The notes under the pieces are model-generated. The model ran no database searches, was not told the origin of the DNA, and saw only the letters and a program-made list of their open reading frames with translations. A stretch of 44,823 nucleotides of DNA from Candidatus Melainabacteria bacterium (lineage in GTDB: Bacteria; Cyanobacteriota; Vampirovibrionia; Obscuribacterales; Obscuribacteraceae), in assembly GCA_003151275.1 (NCBI GenBank), contig PLXC01000097.1:1-44823 (forward strand). The letters are read 5' to 3'. The position numbers and the translations under genes were made by a program. Numbering within the stretch: the stretch's first letter is position 1; every line of letters starts with the position of its first letter. Positions 24,209 through 33,659 of this stretch are shown here, piece by piece.

Positions 24209-26593
24209 GTGAATCAGCGCCGAGCTATTGCATTAGTTGTCATCTTTTATTGCGTTGTTTCAATTGGGCTTTTGAGCCCGCTTCTATTCCAAGGAAAGAC
24301 ACCTTTTCTTGCCGACATCACATACAACGTTGAACCAGCCTCTACTTTTATTAGCGAATTTTGGCAGCACAATAATAAGTTTCCCTTGTGGAATCCCTGG
24401 GTTCTGAATGGCGTTCCACAGATCGCCGTCACCTGGCCGATGTTGTACATCCCTTCTGCAATCGGCTTATGTCTGCCGTTTGGTCTCGGTAGTGGACTGT
24501 TCATCCTGATCCATCTTTTGGTGGCAGGAACGGGTGGATTTTTCTGGCAACTGAAATCACATAGATTTCAACCAACCAATTTCATGGCCGCGGCATTCTT
24601 TGGCTTAGGTTACATGTTGTGCGGATACATGTTGGGCTGCCCTATCAATCTCTTGTTGATGGCTTCCGCTGCCTGGATCCCTTTTACATTGTTGGCCTTG
24701 GATATGATTTGCTCCTCACCAAAGTGGTGGCAGTGCGGTGTGCTGGCACTATTGTTGGGAACGCAATTTAGTGCGGGGCGACCGGAAATTTCTGTTGCTT
24801 CATGTGGACTTTACTTCTTGTACTTCATCAGTAACCTTGGCTCACTGCGTCCCCGTGCACCGTTTATGGTGGCATGTGCTTTTGTTCTCGCTGTCGGATT
24901 CGCTTCTTTCGGATATATTCCATTACTCGAACTTGTTTCCAACAGCCCTGCTGCGCTGCAGTTTAGCGTTCTGAAGAGCAGCTTCTGGAGTGCTGGCTTC
25001 TTGGATTGGTTGACGATGCTAGTAATTCAACCACTCGGACACATTAGCATGGCCAGTCCAGGCGAATATGTGACTTATCCGGGCTCGTTGCCTTACATAA
25101 CTTCTCTGTTCATCGGTGCACCAGTCTTAACGCTCGCTCTTCTGTCGATTCCTAAAAATTGGAAACACAGCCTTCCCTGGATTGTGCTCGTTGGTGTTTC
25201 AGTTCTAGTTGCGCTCGGCCAGTTCGGACCCTTTGCCTCGCTTATCGATAGACAAAATATAGTGCGTTATCCGATCAAGCTTGCTTTGTTTGCACTGTTC
25301 GGATTGTTGGTAATGGCGGCGAACGGTTGGCGATCGGTTTTCAGCGGAGCAGTGACGCGCTCTAACATTTTTAGTTTAGTAATTTTCTGGCTGATGATAC
25401 TTTCGGCTGCTGCCGTTGTAAATGTGAATGTGAACTCGTTAGCCGACAGTCAACACTTGCTTCTTAAATCTCTTTTGCTCGCAGCACTTAGCGGCTTAAT
25501 TGCAGCGGCCTTGCTAGTCTTAAGAAATAGGTTCACTGAAATAATCTTGTTAGCCTTTATCGCTATTGGTTTTGTGTTGAACGACGGCACGCTTCTTTCT
25601 CCTTTGGCACCAAGCAGATATTATGAACAAAAATCGAGCCTGGCAAATTTTATCAAAAGCCATTGTCAACTTGGAATTCAGAATTTCCGTGTATTGCCGC
25701 TGATTGACAATGCGCTTTTGCCACCGAAAAAATTAGATAATGTGTCGGATCTGGAGATGGAAGAAAAGTTTTCTGCTTACTGTAGAGAGATTCTTCGTCC
25801 CAACACAGCCATAGACGCTCACCTTCAGTCTAGTAATGGAATCTCAGTAATCCCGACCTGGAATTCCCTGTTTATCGATACTGGGCTGCTCCCACGTTCT
25901 GCGTTGAGTAGCGTGACACACCCGCTTGGGAAATCTGATGTTCCTCTTTATCGTTATTGTCAGGCCACCAGCACCGCTTATGTTGAAACAACAAAGGATG
26001 TGCAGGGTGCGGACGGAGCCTGGTTGCCTGGACCATTGTTGGACAAGCGCTTTTTCCAACTTCTTAAGGAAGACGAAGCGCTAAACATCCGCCTTTACAC
26101 GATCGTTCACATTCGTCCTCGCGTTTCGATTATCCAAAACATGAAGTTCGTGCCAAGTCGCGATGCCGCTCTGAAATATATAAACCGTGCTGACACCAAT
26201 GATTTTGACCCGCTGCGCGAAGTATTACTTGTCGGCGCACCACAACAGCAGGATGCCACCACTACAGCGAAAGTCCTCAGCAATTATGCTGTGGTGGACA
26301 TGGACCAAAATGAGTATATTAGGATTAGCGCAAATGCCTCAGTCCCTTCGGCACTTGTTTTAACTGATGGCTTCTATCCTGGCTGGGAAGCATTTGATAA
26401 TGGTGCCCCTACAAATATCTACATCGCTGACGGTGTCATGCGCGCTGTGTTAATTCAACCAGGCGAGCATCGTATCGTTTTCCGCTATCGACCTGTGTCG
26501 TGGTTCGCTGGACTGATGCTGTTCTTTGTTTCGCTCACAACTGCAGGCTTTATGATTTTGAGCCGCTTCGTAAAAGCCAATCCAAGCTGGTGA
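24209..26593 (+). CDS. YfhO-like polytopic membrane protein (GT-C-type fold)
   Basis: A 794-residue protein with about 12 hydrophobic helices (residues 8-440) and a large extracytoplasmic C-terminal part (about 460-760), closed by a last helix (WFAGLMLFFVSLTTAGFMIL). The first loop carries a DITYNVEP acidic patch and PLWNPWVLNG, where GT-C glycosyltransferases have catalytic Asp and substrate contacts. The late segment DGFYPGWEAFDNG...GEHRIVFRYRP is the YfhO-family hallmark. Relatives transfer sugars onto teichoic acids or other surface polymers in Gram-positives; here the substrate is unknown. GTG start 12 bases after the small peptide gene, and 18 bases before the next hydrolase gene. Confidence 0.85.
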   Translation: MNQRRAIALVVIFYCVVSIGLLSPLLFQGKTPFLADITYNVEPASTFISEFWQHNNKFPLWNPWVLNGVPQIAVTWPMLYIPSAIGLCLPFGLGSGLFILIHLLVAGTGGFFWQLKSHRFQPTNFMAAAFFGLGYMLCGYMLGCPINLLLMASAAWIPFTLLALDMICSSPKWWQCGVLALLLGTQFSAGRPEISVASCGLYFLYFISNLGSLRPRAPFMVACAFVLAVGFASFGYIPLLELVSNSPAALQFSVLKSSFWSAGFLDWLTMLVIQPLGHISMASPGEYVTYPGSLPYITSLFIGAPVLTLALLSIPKNWKHSLPWIVLVGVSVLVALGQFGPFASLIDRQNIVRYPIKLALFALFGLLVMAANGWRSVFSGAVTRSNIFSLVIFWLMILSAAAVVNVNVNSLADSQHLLLKSLLLAALSGLIAAALLVLRNRFTEIILLAFIAIGFVLNDGTLLSPLAPSRYYEQKSSLANFIKSHCQLGIQNFRVLPLIDNALLPPKKLDNVSDLEMEEKFSAYCREILRPNTAIDAHLQSSNGISVIPTWNSLFIDTGLLPRSALSSVTHPLGKSDVPLYRYCQATSTAYVETTKDVQGADGAWLPGPLLDKRFFQLLKEDEALNIRLYTIVHIRPRVSIIQNMKFVPSRDAALKYINRADTNDFDPLREVLLVGAPQQQDATTTAKVLSNYAVVDMDQNEYIRISANASVPSALVLTDGFYPGWEAFDNGAPTNIYIADGVMRAVLIQPGEHRIVFRYRPVSWFAGLMLFFVSLTTAGFMILSRFVKANPSW

Positions 26594-26611
26594 AGTATTT
26601 ATGTCAGTCCC

Positions 26612-27997
26612 ATGAAACCATTGGAAATTGTATTTTTTGTTCTCGCTTTTGGCTGCGCAGGGCTCGAAATGGCTGCGGCAGTCAAAAGCAAATTCGTTTT
26701 TGGGCTGATTAGCCTTGCAGCAGTCGCCATGGGTGTCACTCAAGTTGCTTTGGAGGGATTTCATTGGCAAATGACCTTTGCTTATTTCGGGCTGTTTTTG
26801 CTCCTAGCAAAGCAGTTTATCGGCAAGCCTGGACTCGCTAAGACTGAGACTGAGTTAGGATCAAAGAAAATTCCGACGTCGCAGTTCGCGAAGTTGGCAT
26901 TTATACTTTTAGCGATCTCACTCTGTTTCGCTATCGCTGTTCCGATCGCTGAGCTGCCGGCCCCTCATGGACCATATGGAGTAGGTACGCAAACCTATCC
27001 ACTCTCAGATAATAAGCGCCGGGAAATTTTTTCAAATGATGCAAATCAAAAACGAGAATTGGTGATCCAGATTTGGTACCCAACCCAAGCTAACTTGGTT
27101 GGTAAGGTCGCTCCATTTATGCAAGAGTCGAACAATCTTTCGCCGTTCTTGTCAGCGCCTCTCTTTGCTATTTTAGCCAGCCATCTGCACTTTATCAAAA
27201 CGCATTCTCTGGTCAACGCTCCGATAGCAGCAAGCGAGAAGACATATCCATTGCTAATTTTTTCGCACGGCGTTTTGGGTGGACGCATACAGAATACGGT
27301 TCAAGCCGAAGAGTTGGCTAGCCATGGTTATATTGTTGCCGGTATTGATCACACTTATGATTCTGCTTTTGCGATTTTCCCTGATAAAACCATTCCCTCT
27401 CAACTCATAACTTCAAAATTGAATTCGGTGTCTCTCGTTGGTGACAGCGCCATGACTCAGAGAAGGCAGGATGTGCAGTTTGTGCTCGATGAATTGCAAA
27501 AACTGTCGATGAAGAGTAGCTCGAATGAATTATTCAGACGGATTGATTTTAACGAAGTTGGCGTCTTCGGGCACTCTTTAGGCGGACAGACTGCTATGCT
27601 GGTGTGTTCGAAAGATGATCGATTTAAAGCAGGTTTGTCGATGGATGGCTTCCGTTCATTACCGCCAGGTGCAATCCGTCAACCATTTATGTTTATCCAA
27701 GCTGATCAGGTTGGAAGTCCCATTGGGATCTATGAATATCTCAAACCTTCGACCGGTCCACACTACTGTTTAAAGTTGCAGCATGCTCAGCATGCGAACT
27801 TCACTGATCTTCCGTTGATTACTCCGTTGCATTGGATCATAGGAATGTCTGGAGACATTAACGCTTCGCGCGCCATGAATGTTATAGATGACTATTCTCT
27901 TGCATTTTTCAATCGCTATCTTAAGCACGCACGTGAAGACTTGCTCGACTGCCCGTCTCCGAAATATCCGGAAATGAAGTTCGAAAAAGATGACTGA
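26612..27997 (+). CDS. PAF-acetylhydrolase-like alpha/beta-hydrolase with membrane N-terminus
   Basis: A 461-residue protein with three to four N-terminal hydrophobic helices (residues 4-115) and a hydrolase domain (about 120-450) of the platelet-activating-factor acetylhydrolase/dienelactone type. Seen are VIQIWYPTQ, LLIFSHGVLGG, HGYIVAGIDHTYDS, nucleophile elbow GHSLGG, the acid-strand candidate SMDGF, and a His in LQHAQHANFTD. The triad therefore looks intact, unlike the relative at 2525. Likely a membrane-tethered lipase or esterase acting on short acyl or oxidised lipids; the substrate is inferred from family only. Last gene of the radA-to-hydrolase operon; it converges with the kinase genes. 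Confidence 0.82.
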   Translation: MKPLEIVFFVLAFGCAGLEMAAAVKSKFVFGLISLAAVAMGVTQVALEGFHWQMTFAYFGLFLLLAKQFIGKPGLAKTETELGSKKIPTSQFAKLAFILLAISLCFAIAVPIAELPAPHGPYGVGTQTYPLSDNKRREIFSNDANQKRELVIQIWYPTQANLVGKVAPFMQESNNLSPFLSAPLFAILASHLHFIKTHSLVNAPIAASEKTYPLLIFSHGVLGGRIQNTVQAEELASHGYIVAGIDHTYDSAFAIFPDKTIPSQLITSKLNSVSLVGDSAMTQRRQDVQFVLDELQKLSMKSSSNELFRRIDFNEVGVFGHSLGGQTAMLVCSKDDRFKAGLSMDGFRSLPPGAIRQPFMFIQADQVGSPIGIYEYLKPSTGPHYCLKLQHAQHANFTDLPLITPLHWIIGMSGDINASRAMNVIDDYSLAFFNRYLKHAREDLLDCPSPKYPEMKFEKDD

Positions 27998-28057
27998 CCA
28001 AAGGCAGAACAATGTGAAAGCGCGTTGATTCCATAATAAGAATGATCGTGTTGAATG

Positions 28058-30625
28058 TTATGACAATGCCGGTTCAGTGCCTTTTGCGTTGATATTGGCT
28101 AGATCCAGTTTGAGCCAATGAACGGATTCGTACCGTTGATTTAGATCAAGTTGGGTTGCTCGTTCGACGATGGCGTTCAGTTCCGGCGAGACGTGCGGTG
28201 CTTTCGTGCGAGGAGACGAGCTTGTAATTGGCTTTGGGACCACTCCTGTCAGCAAGTAATACATAGTTGCGCCCAGAGCGTAGATATCGCTTTGCACGCA
28301 GACTTCTTCGCGAAACTGCTCAGGAGGCGTGAAAGCCTGTTTCCCGCAAGAATCGGTGGTGCTCCGACCATCATTTTTTACGGCTAAACTAAAATCGATA
28401 AGTTTGATGGTGTCGTCAGGAAGCATGATGATATTTTCGGGTGTAATATCGCGATGAACAATCGGTGGATTGAAGCCATGCAAATACTCGAGCACATCGC
28501 AAATCGATTTAGTCAGAAGCACAACTTGCGCTTCGCTTAGCGGTCCTTCTTGTTGCACCTTTTGTCGAAGGGACTGCCCCTGCACATATTCCAATACTAC
28601 ATAAACGCGCCCTTCATCTGTGAAAAAATCTTCCAGATGCACAATGCCAGGATTGTTTAGTTGAGACAGCAAGCTGACTTCCGTTTCGAATTCGCGCGCG
28701 GATTCTATTAATGCACCGGAGCTTGAAGAGGTCGCAAGTATGAACTCTTTCAACACACATAGTTCTCCAGAAGATTTGCGAGCTAAATAGGCTGTTGCCT
28801 GTCCGCCTGACGAAAGTCTTTCCACGACTGTGTATTCGGCATCCTTCAAAGTCTCACCGCTATTTAAAACAGATTGTCGTTTCACTCTCGTTTTCGACGT
28901 CAGTAGATCGAACCAAAGCTGTGTGTAACGAACATCCTGCAGAACCGTCGAGCCGAGCAGTTGTTCTTCAGCAGTCTTCTTTATGGATACATGCGGAGCC
29001 CAATTTTTAACGGCGTAGAATAGCCTGGCTCGCTGTTCTCGATTTAAATCATTGAGATTTATTTTGATGTTTCTACCAAAGTCACCCTCGTTTTCCACTG
29101 TGCTGAAGACTAAATAGTTCCCTGTATTCATTCGATTAGATAATCCGTCGATAAAAGCCGCCACTTTGTTCAGTAATTTGTAGCTCAGCGATTCCTTCTT
29201 AAACGCAGTCTCTGGGAGAGGGCAGAGTCTCGTGAAACCCTCTTCGAGATGTCGCAAGGATTTTATTTCTTTCCAAGTTAAAGAGTCAGGACCGCCGCCA
29301 GTTGCCCATCTGTTTATAGTAAGAACACTAAGGAACCAGCCTTTTATAGAACTTCGCTTGATACCATTGGCGGTGAATTGGACGTCGTGTTCATCTGATA
29401 GAAAGTTTAAAGGAAAGAAGAACCAGGCTCTGAAAAATAACATACACAGAGCCGACGCCACGCTCACTAAGTAGAAATGGACGAAGAAGACTGAAGCCTT
29501 ACTCGGCTCGACACCCAGGTTGCGGAGCCATGGCCAATAGCCGTTATAGCCCACTACATATGTGCTATCCATGCCGGTGGGAGCCTTAATGCTGTGGGTT
29601 CTATTATCGGTTAGAAGTTCGGGAGAGTGCCTCAATCTGTACGCCAAACCAACTCGGGGCACGTGTACCTTTGGCGGACCGGAGGAATTGCTCATCGTAA
29701 TCGGCGTCACAGGATTGCTTCGCATCATTTTCTCGATGCCGAGATTTTCATACAATGAAAAACTAAAAAACGCCGGTATGCCAAGAGCAAAAAAGGCAAC
29801 TAAAACGAGTCCGAAAGCGCGTGAATAATAAAAGTTGTTTTCCGACTGTGCCGAGTTCCGTTTTGTATTTTGCCTGAGCACGAAGGTGGCCTCCCCGTCA
29901 ACTGGCTGGTTGACAGGGGTAGGAAAAAATCCTTTGATCCAGTGCACCGCGATCCAGCCCAAAGCGACAGGCGCGCAACATAGATATAACCAAAATAGGA
30001 TGAAGGGCAATCCTTGATCCGCACCTTCGTTTAGATCTCGAAGGAAAGGCGAATTCCTGACAGTATTAGAAATACTTGGCTGAAATTTGTCTGCACATAG
30101 TTTGTGGAGGTTATTTCTCCAACTTTGGGGAGAGGTATGATACAGCCATAAAGTGATTGGCTTTATAATTACCACCAAGATCCACACGAGCACCATTTTC
30201 GGTACCAGAGCAATGGCAGCCAAAAGAAACAACGGTGCTCTTAATCCCCAGAGCCAGTGCAGGTAATTGTCATGACATTTCAACCAGAGCTTCAGTGCCT
30301 GTTCTAAGTCGCGAAGATAGTTTTCGATTTTTTCGTTGACATTATTTGAAGTAGATCCGTTGCCTTCTGGTGCCATCGGTACGGTCACAGAATCATTTGT
30401 GTGAGCTGAACCCGAATTTGACGGGGAGCATGATGAAGTCACGTCCGCTTCCGAACTTGGCGAAGAGCTTAACGGAGTAGGCTCAATCAAAATTGTCGGT
30501 GCGGATGAGTCGATGGTGGTTGTCTTTGGCGACTCATCCGCACTGCGCACCAGATTGATAGAAGCATTTTCAGCTTCATCCACTACGAACGGTTTGGCTT
30601 GTTTACCGGATCTATCTCCGCTCAT
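28058..30625 (-). CDS. Polytopic membrane protein with C-terminal Ser/Thr kinase domain (gene 2 of pair)
   Basis: 855 residues. The N-terminal 100 are acidic and Ser/Thr-rich; about six hydrophobic helices lie between 125 and 410; a soluble linker and then a kinase domain (597-850) follow. Kinase signatures: Lys626 (CVLKEF), Asp726 in HRDITPEN, Asp744 in DFS (not DFG), FTPPEQF and SDIYALGATMYYLLTG. The usual Lys after HRD is Thr, and the glycine loop is irregular (LSSGGQATAYLA), yet metal-binding Asn and both Asp are kept, so activity is likely. Its ATG overlaps the stop of the gene at 30622 (ATGA). The two share architecture and appear to be diverged duplicates made as a pair. Confidence 0.85.
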   Translation of the reverse strand: MSGDRSGKQAKPFVVDEAENASINLVRSADESPKTTTIDSSAPTILIEPTPLSSSPSSEADVTSSCSPSNSGSAHTNDSVTVPMAPEGNGSTSNNVNEKIENYLRDLEQALKLWLKCHDNYLHWLWGLRAPLFLLAAIALVPKMVLVWILVVIIKPITLWLYHTSPQSWRNNLHKLCADKFQPSISNTVRNSPFLRDLNEGADQGLPFILFWLYLCCAPVALGWIAVHWIKGFFPTPVNQPVDGEATFVLRQNTKRNSAQSENNFYYSRAFGLVLVAFFALGIPAFFSFSLYENLGIEKMMRSNPVTPITMSNSSGPPKVHVPRVGLAYRLRHSPELLTDNRTHSIKAPTGMDSTYVVGYNGYWPWLRNLGVEPSKASVFFVHFYLVSVASALCMLFFRAWFFFPLNFLSDEHDVQFTANGIKRSSIKGWFLSVLTINRWATGGGPDSLTWKEIKSLRHLEEGFTRLCPLPETAFKKESLSYKLLNKVAAFIDGLSNRMNTGNYLVFSTVENEGDFGRNIKINLNDLNREQRARLFYAVKNWAPHVSIKKTAEEQLLGSTVLQDVRYTQLWFDLLTSKTRVKRQSVLNSGETLKDAEYTVVERLSSGGQATAYLARKSSGELCVLKEFILATSSSSGALIESAREFETEVSLLSQLNNPGIVHLEDFFTDEGRVYVVLEYVQGQSLRQKVQQEGPLSEAQVVLLTKSICDVLEYLHGFNPPIVHRDITPENIIMLPDDTIKLIDFSLAVKNDGRSTTDSCGKQAFTPPEQFREEVCVQSDIYALGATMYYLLTGVVPKPITSSSPRTKAPHVSPELNAIVERATQLDLNQRYESVHWLKLDLANINAKGTEPALS

Positions 30626-33063
30626 GCGTGAACCTTCGATTTGGGTACTGCCAGCTTTAATCGGATTCCCCTATCTAAGTTTTTTAGACGCCCGAGAACT
30701 TCTTCAAAGGATTGAGGACGATTCTGCTCATCGAAATTCGTGCAATCTTGCACTAACTTATCGAGCTCATCGGAACAATCCATAACTTTTGCGGGAGACG
30801 ATTGAGAAAGAGCGATCGGATCGCGACCTGTCAGCAAGTAGTACAAAGTACATCCAAAGCTGTAGATATCGCTTCGCTGGTTCGCGTCACCCCTCAATTG
30901 CTCGGGAGCAACATAGCACTGCTTGCCAATCATGGTGCCTGTGATTCCCTCAAGGAACTCACGGGCTGCACCAAAATCAATCAGTCGTAATTGCCCATCC
31001 TCTCCGGCAATAACATTATCTGGAGTGAGGTCTCTGTGCAGTATCGCTGGTTCGCGACTGTGCAAATAAATCATAATTTCGCTCAGCTGTTCCGCCCAAC
31101 TTATTGTGAGGCTCTCGGACCTTGCACCATGCTCTTTCACTATGTCGCGAAGATCGCTTCCTGGTCTGTGCTCAATTACCAAATATGTGGAGTGATCAAC
31201 TGTAAAAGAAGTCAGAACTTTTGCTATACCTGGATGATCCAATCGCGACAGAAGCTCATATTCGCGACGCAGTATTTTTGCAAATGCTTTGGTTTCGTCT
31301 GTCTCATCGGCTAGATAGAATTGCTTGACTGTTAGCATTCTACCTTCTGCATCGCGTGCAAGGTACACCGCGCATAGTGGCTTGCTAGCGAGTTGTTTGA
31401 TTATCCGCGTATGAGTGCTGGGGAGATATTCACCAGGATTGAATGGCACGAAAATTGTTGATTTGAATTCCTGTTTAGGAATGCACGCAATTGCAGGATC
31501 ATCAATTCCATCCGACGCTGCATTTTCTTTCGCTGTTTCCTCAAGCGTTTGACAAAGGGAGAAGACTTCTGGCGAAACTGAGCAAGCGACTGCGTGCTGA
31601 TCGATAGCATCAAGGAGCACTCTCAGATCTTGCGCGGAAACTTGCGAGTTGTTGAATTTTACGCGACCCCCAGAACGGAAGTTGAGAGTAAATTCAGCTC
31701 TCAATGGTGAATTCGGTTTGTTGGTACTTTTAACCGTCATACTTTTTAGATCGCTCCAAAGTCGAGTCTGTCTTCCCCACAAACCCAAATGAGGACCTTG
31801 AAAGAACGAGAGACCGTCGCAGTTAAGAGTGAGCTTGCGTGCTTTTGCAAAGGGCAATATGACTGACGCCGTGACGGCAATTGGAGCAGTTCCATACAAG
31901 GCTACGATTGATCCTAGAAAAATTCTAAAGTTGGGCTGAAAGAGCCAATCGGGAGCGACAGTGGACGGACCCAAACCTGCGTCAACAGCTGATGCGATCA
32001 TCCAGTTTTGAATGGCCAATCCGAGCGGTCCTCCGCAAAACCCGAACAGCCAAAACAATCCTGCGTAGCAGGCTACAAGCCATGCCAATGTTCGCACTGC
32101 ATTGCTCAAAAAAGGATTCGGCTCCTTGAAGTCCAAAGAGCGTTCACGCAGACGCAGCGCTTCAAGGAACCCCTCGATAATATTCTGGAGAGACGTTGGA
32201 GATACTACGCGCCAGCAGAAAGAAGTTAAAAACGCGGTGAGCCTAAGAGTTGGTTGCAGTAATAGAAGGAACGCAGCTAGCGAACATGTCGTAATGATGA
32301 AAGTATCAAACGGCTGCAAAAAGGCAAGGTCAGAGAAGACTCTAGAAGTGTCCACCGCTTGAAGTGTAGGGGGTTGATAACCAAGTGCGGAAGGGGTGAA
32401 AGGCCACGAATCTCCCACCGCCGGTGAATCGAATATATTTGCGTCCCGGGCTGACGCAAGCAGCCAATTAGAGAGCATATATGCCGGACCTTTCGCGTTC
32501 AGCGTAATGCTGAGAATGCTGCCCACATATGCGCAGACAAATAGAAACTGACTTGCTCCGGCCCAACGCTGCCGTTGCGCGATCAAATCAGGATCTTGCT
32601 TGGTCGCCTTAAGGCGAGATCGCAAAAGGATGGCAAGGAAACAAGCAGCGATATAAATTAGTATTGGACTGGCAAGAAAGGCAAGGGGAGCGAATTGCTG
32701 CGTTCCCATAACCAACGCACTCGATATCGAGGGCAGTTGACCGTTCTCGTTCACCATGAACAACCGCGACGATGTTGTGATGTACAGCAACCAACGAATT
32801 GAATAAAGCCAAAAGAGGAGAATGACCAGTTTTTGAACTTTCGCCGTTTTTACGAACGCTTTCAGATAAGTTATTCGTCCGGCAGCACTCAGATTAACCA
32901 TGTTGCTGATGGCGGGCATGACGACGTATACGATCGCCGCCAACGTTCCGGCAGTAAGTGCCCATCCGGAAAGAAAGCAATCAGCAAGAAGAAAGGCAAT
33001 GATAAAGAGAGCTTCGCCGTGACGCTTGAAAAATTTGCGGAGCCTGCGCTCAGGATTGGTCAT
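30622..33063 (-). CDS. Polytopic membrane protein with C-terminal Ser/Thr kinase domain (gene 1 of pair)
   Basis: 813 residues: about eight hydrophobic helices between 15 and 420, a linker, then a kinase domain (553-800). Signatures are Lys580 (LTVKQF), Asp678 in HRDLTPDN, DFG (Asp696), YVAPEQL and SDIYSFGCTLYYLLTG. The glycine-rich loop is replaced by LASKPLCAVYLA, so ATP grip may be unusual. A soluble segment before the kinase (about 420-490, with FNNSQVSAQDL) resembles its partner's linker (INLNDLNREQ), as if the whole protein was duplicated. Translationally coupled to the gene at 28058. The membrane half matches no transporter I recognise; it may sense membrane state or a ligand. Confidence 0.85.
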   Translation of the reverse strand: MTNPERRLRKFFKRHGEALFIIAFLLADCFLSGWALTAGTLAAIVYVVMPAISNMVNLSAAGRITYLKAFVKTAKVQKLVILLFWLYSIRWLLYITTSSRLFMVNENGQLPSISSALVMGTQQFAPLAFLASPILIYIAACFLAILLRSRLKATKQDPDLIAQRQRWAGASQFLFVCAYVGSILSITLNAKGPAYMLSNWLLASARDANIFDSPAVGDSWPFTPSALGYQPPTLQAVDTSRVFSDLAFLQPFDTFIITTCSLAAFLLLLQPTLRLTAFLTSFCWRVVSPTSLQNIIEGFLEALRLRERSLDFKEPNPFLSNAVRTLAWLVACYAGLFWLFGFCGGPLGLAIQNWMIASAVDAGLGPSTVAPDWLFQPNFRIFLGSIVALYGTAPIAVTASVILPFAKARKLTLNCDGLSFFQGPHLGLWGRQTRLWSDLKSMTVKSTNKPNSPLRAEFTLNFRSGGRVKFNNSQVSAQDLRVLLDAIDQHAVACSVSPEVFSLCQTLEETAKENAASDGIDDPAIACIPKQEFKSTIFVPFNPGEYLPSTHTRIIKQLASKPLCAVYLARDAEGRMLTVKQFYLADETDETKAFAKILRREYELLSRLDHPGIAKVLTSFTVDHSTYLVIEHRPGSDLRDIVKEHGARSESLTISWAEQLSEIMIYLHSREPAILHRDLTPDNVIAGEDGQLRLIDFGAAREFLEGITGTMIGKQCYVAPEQLRGDANQRSDIYSFGCTLYYLLTGRDPIALSQSSPAKVMDCSDELDKLVQDCTNFDEQNRPQSFEEVLGRLKNLDRGIRLKLAVPKSKVHA

Positions 33064-33322
33064 GGTGGTAAGTGTGATCTCAATGAAATCGACACCAGTA
33101 TAGCCCCAGCCCGCGGGATGTCAATAGGCGCTCTGTGGACTGTCTGCACAGGGTTCTGCCAGTCCAATATTTTTTCTCAAATTCATGGTCAGCTCCCTGA
33201 ACGCAGATCTCCGCTTGTCTGCGAATGCACGCCTGACAAATAGTAGTTGTTTGATTGTCTGCGTCTGCGACTTAAGTTGCAGGCAAGTAGACTGCAAAAG
33301 CGCGGATCGTGACGAACATCAA

Positions 33323-33336
33323 TCAGATTAATCTGA
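33323..33336. promoter_or_regulatory. Perfect 14-bp palindrome, possible operator
   Basis: TCAGATTAATCTGA, AT-rich in the centre, lies about 260 bases upstream of the kinase pair start. Size and symmetry fit a dimeric repressor site; no regulator is identified. Confidence 0.3.
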
Positions 33337-33352
33337 AAGCCTCTTTTGAATG

Positions 33353-33535
33353 TCAGAGGAAATTAGTGACAGGCTTCTCCAAATACCAATTCACCACTCG
33401 CAAAATCAGACCCGGTCGCTCGTCATGGTTTTTTGATTTGACAAAAAAGATGTGATCGGCACCCGAGATTGTCTTCAGTCGTGTGTTGTTCGTAAGCTGT
33501 TCCTTGACACTCAACCACAAGACTGGTTTTCTTAC
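33353..33535 (-). pseudogene. C-terminal remnant of an alpha/beta-hydrolase gene
   Basis: A 60-codon reverse frame without a start codon, entered from an upstream stop, reads RKPVLWLSVKEQL, then LKTISGADHIFFVKSKNHD and RPGLILRVVNWYLEKP. This is the typical end of an alpha/beta-hydrolase: the PVLWL strand, catalytic His in GADH, and the terminal helix. The PVLWLS strand lacks the usual (G/S)xxD acid turn, and everything before it (core, nucleophile) is missing upstream. It is best read as the tail of a deleted gene. Confidence 0.65.
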
Positions 33536-33659
33536 TCATACAGTGGTGCCCTTTTCGCTAGCTTTTTCGCACTGCAGTTATCACCAATGTGCGGGATCCC
33601 GCTTGGTCCGGCTGCCGCTTGGTCCGAATCTCTTCAGCACATAAAATCTGCATTACACA

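Larger units (their letters stand above)
33064..33659. other. Long intergenic region with a gene remnant and repeats
   Basis: 596 bases upstream of the kinase pair. It contains a hydrolase remnant (33353-33535), a perfect 14-bp palindrome TCAGATTAATCTGA (33323-33336, a possible operator), and a 12-base direct repeat CCGCTTGGTCCG (33599-33610, 33615-33626). No intact gene was recognised. Confidence 0.6.
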
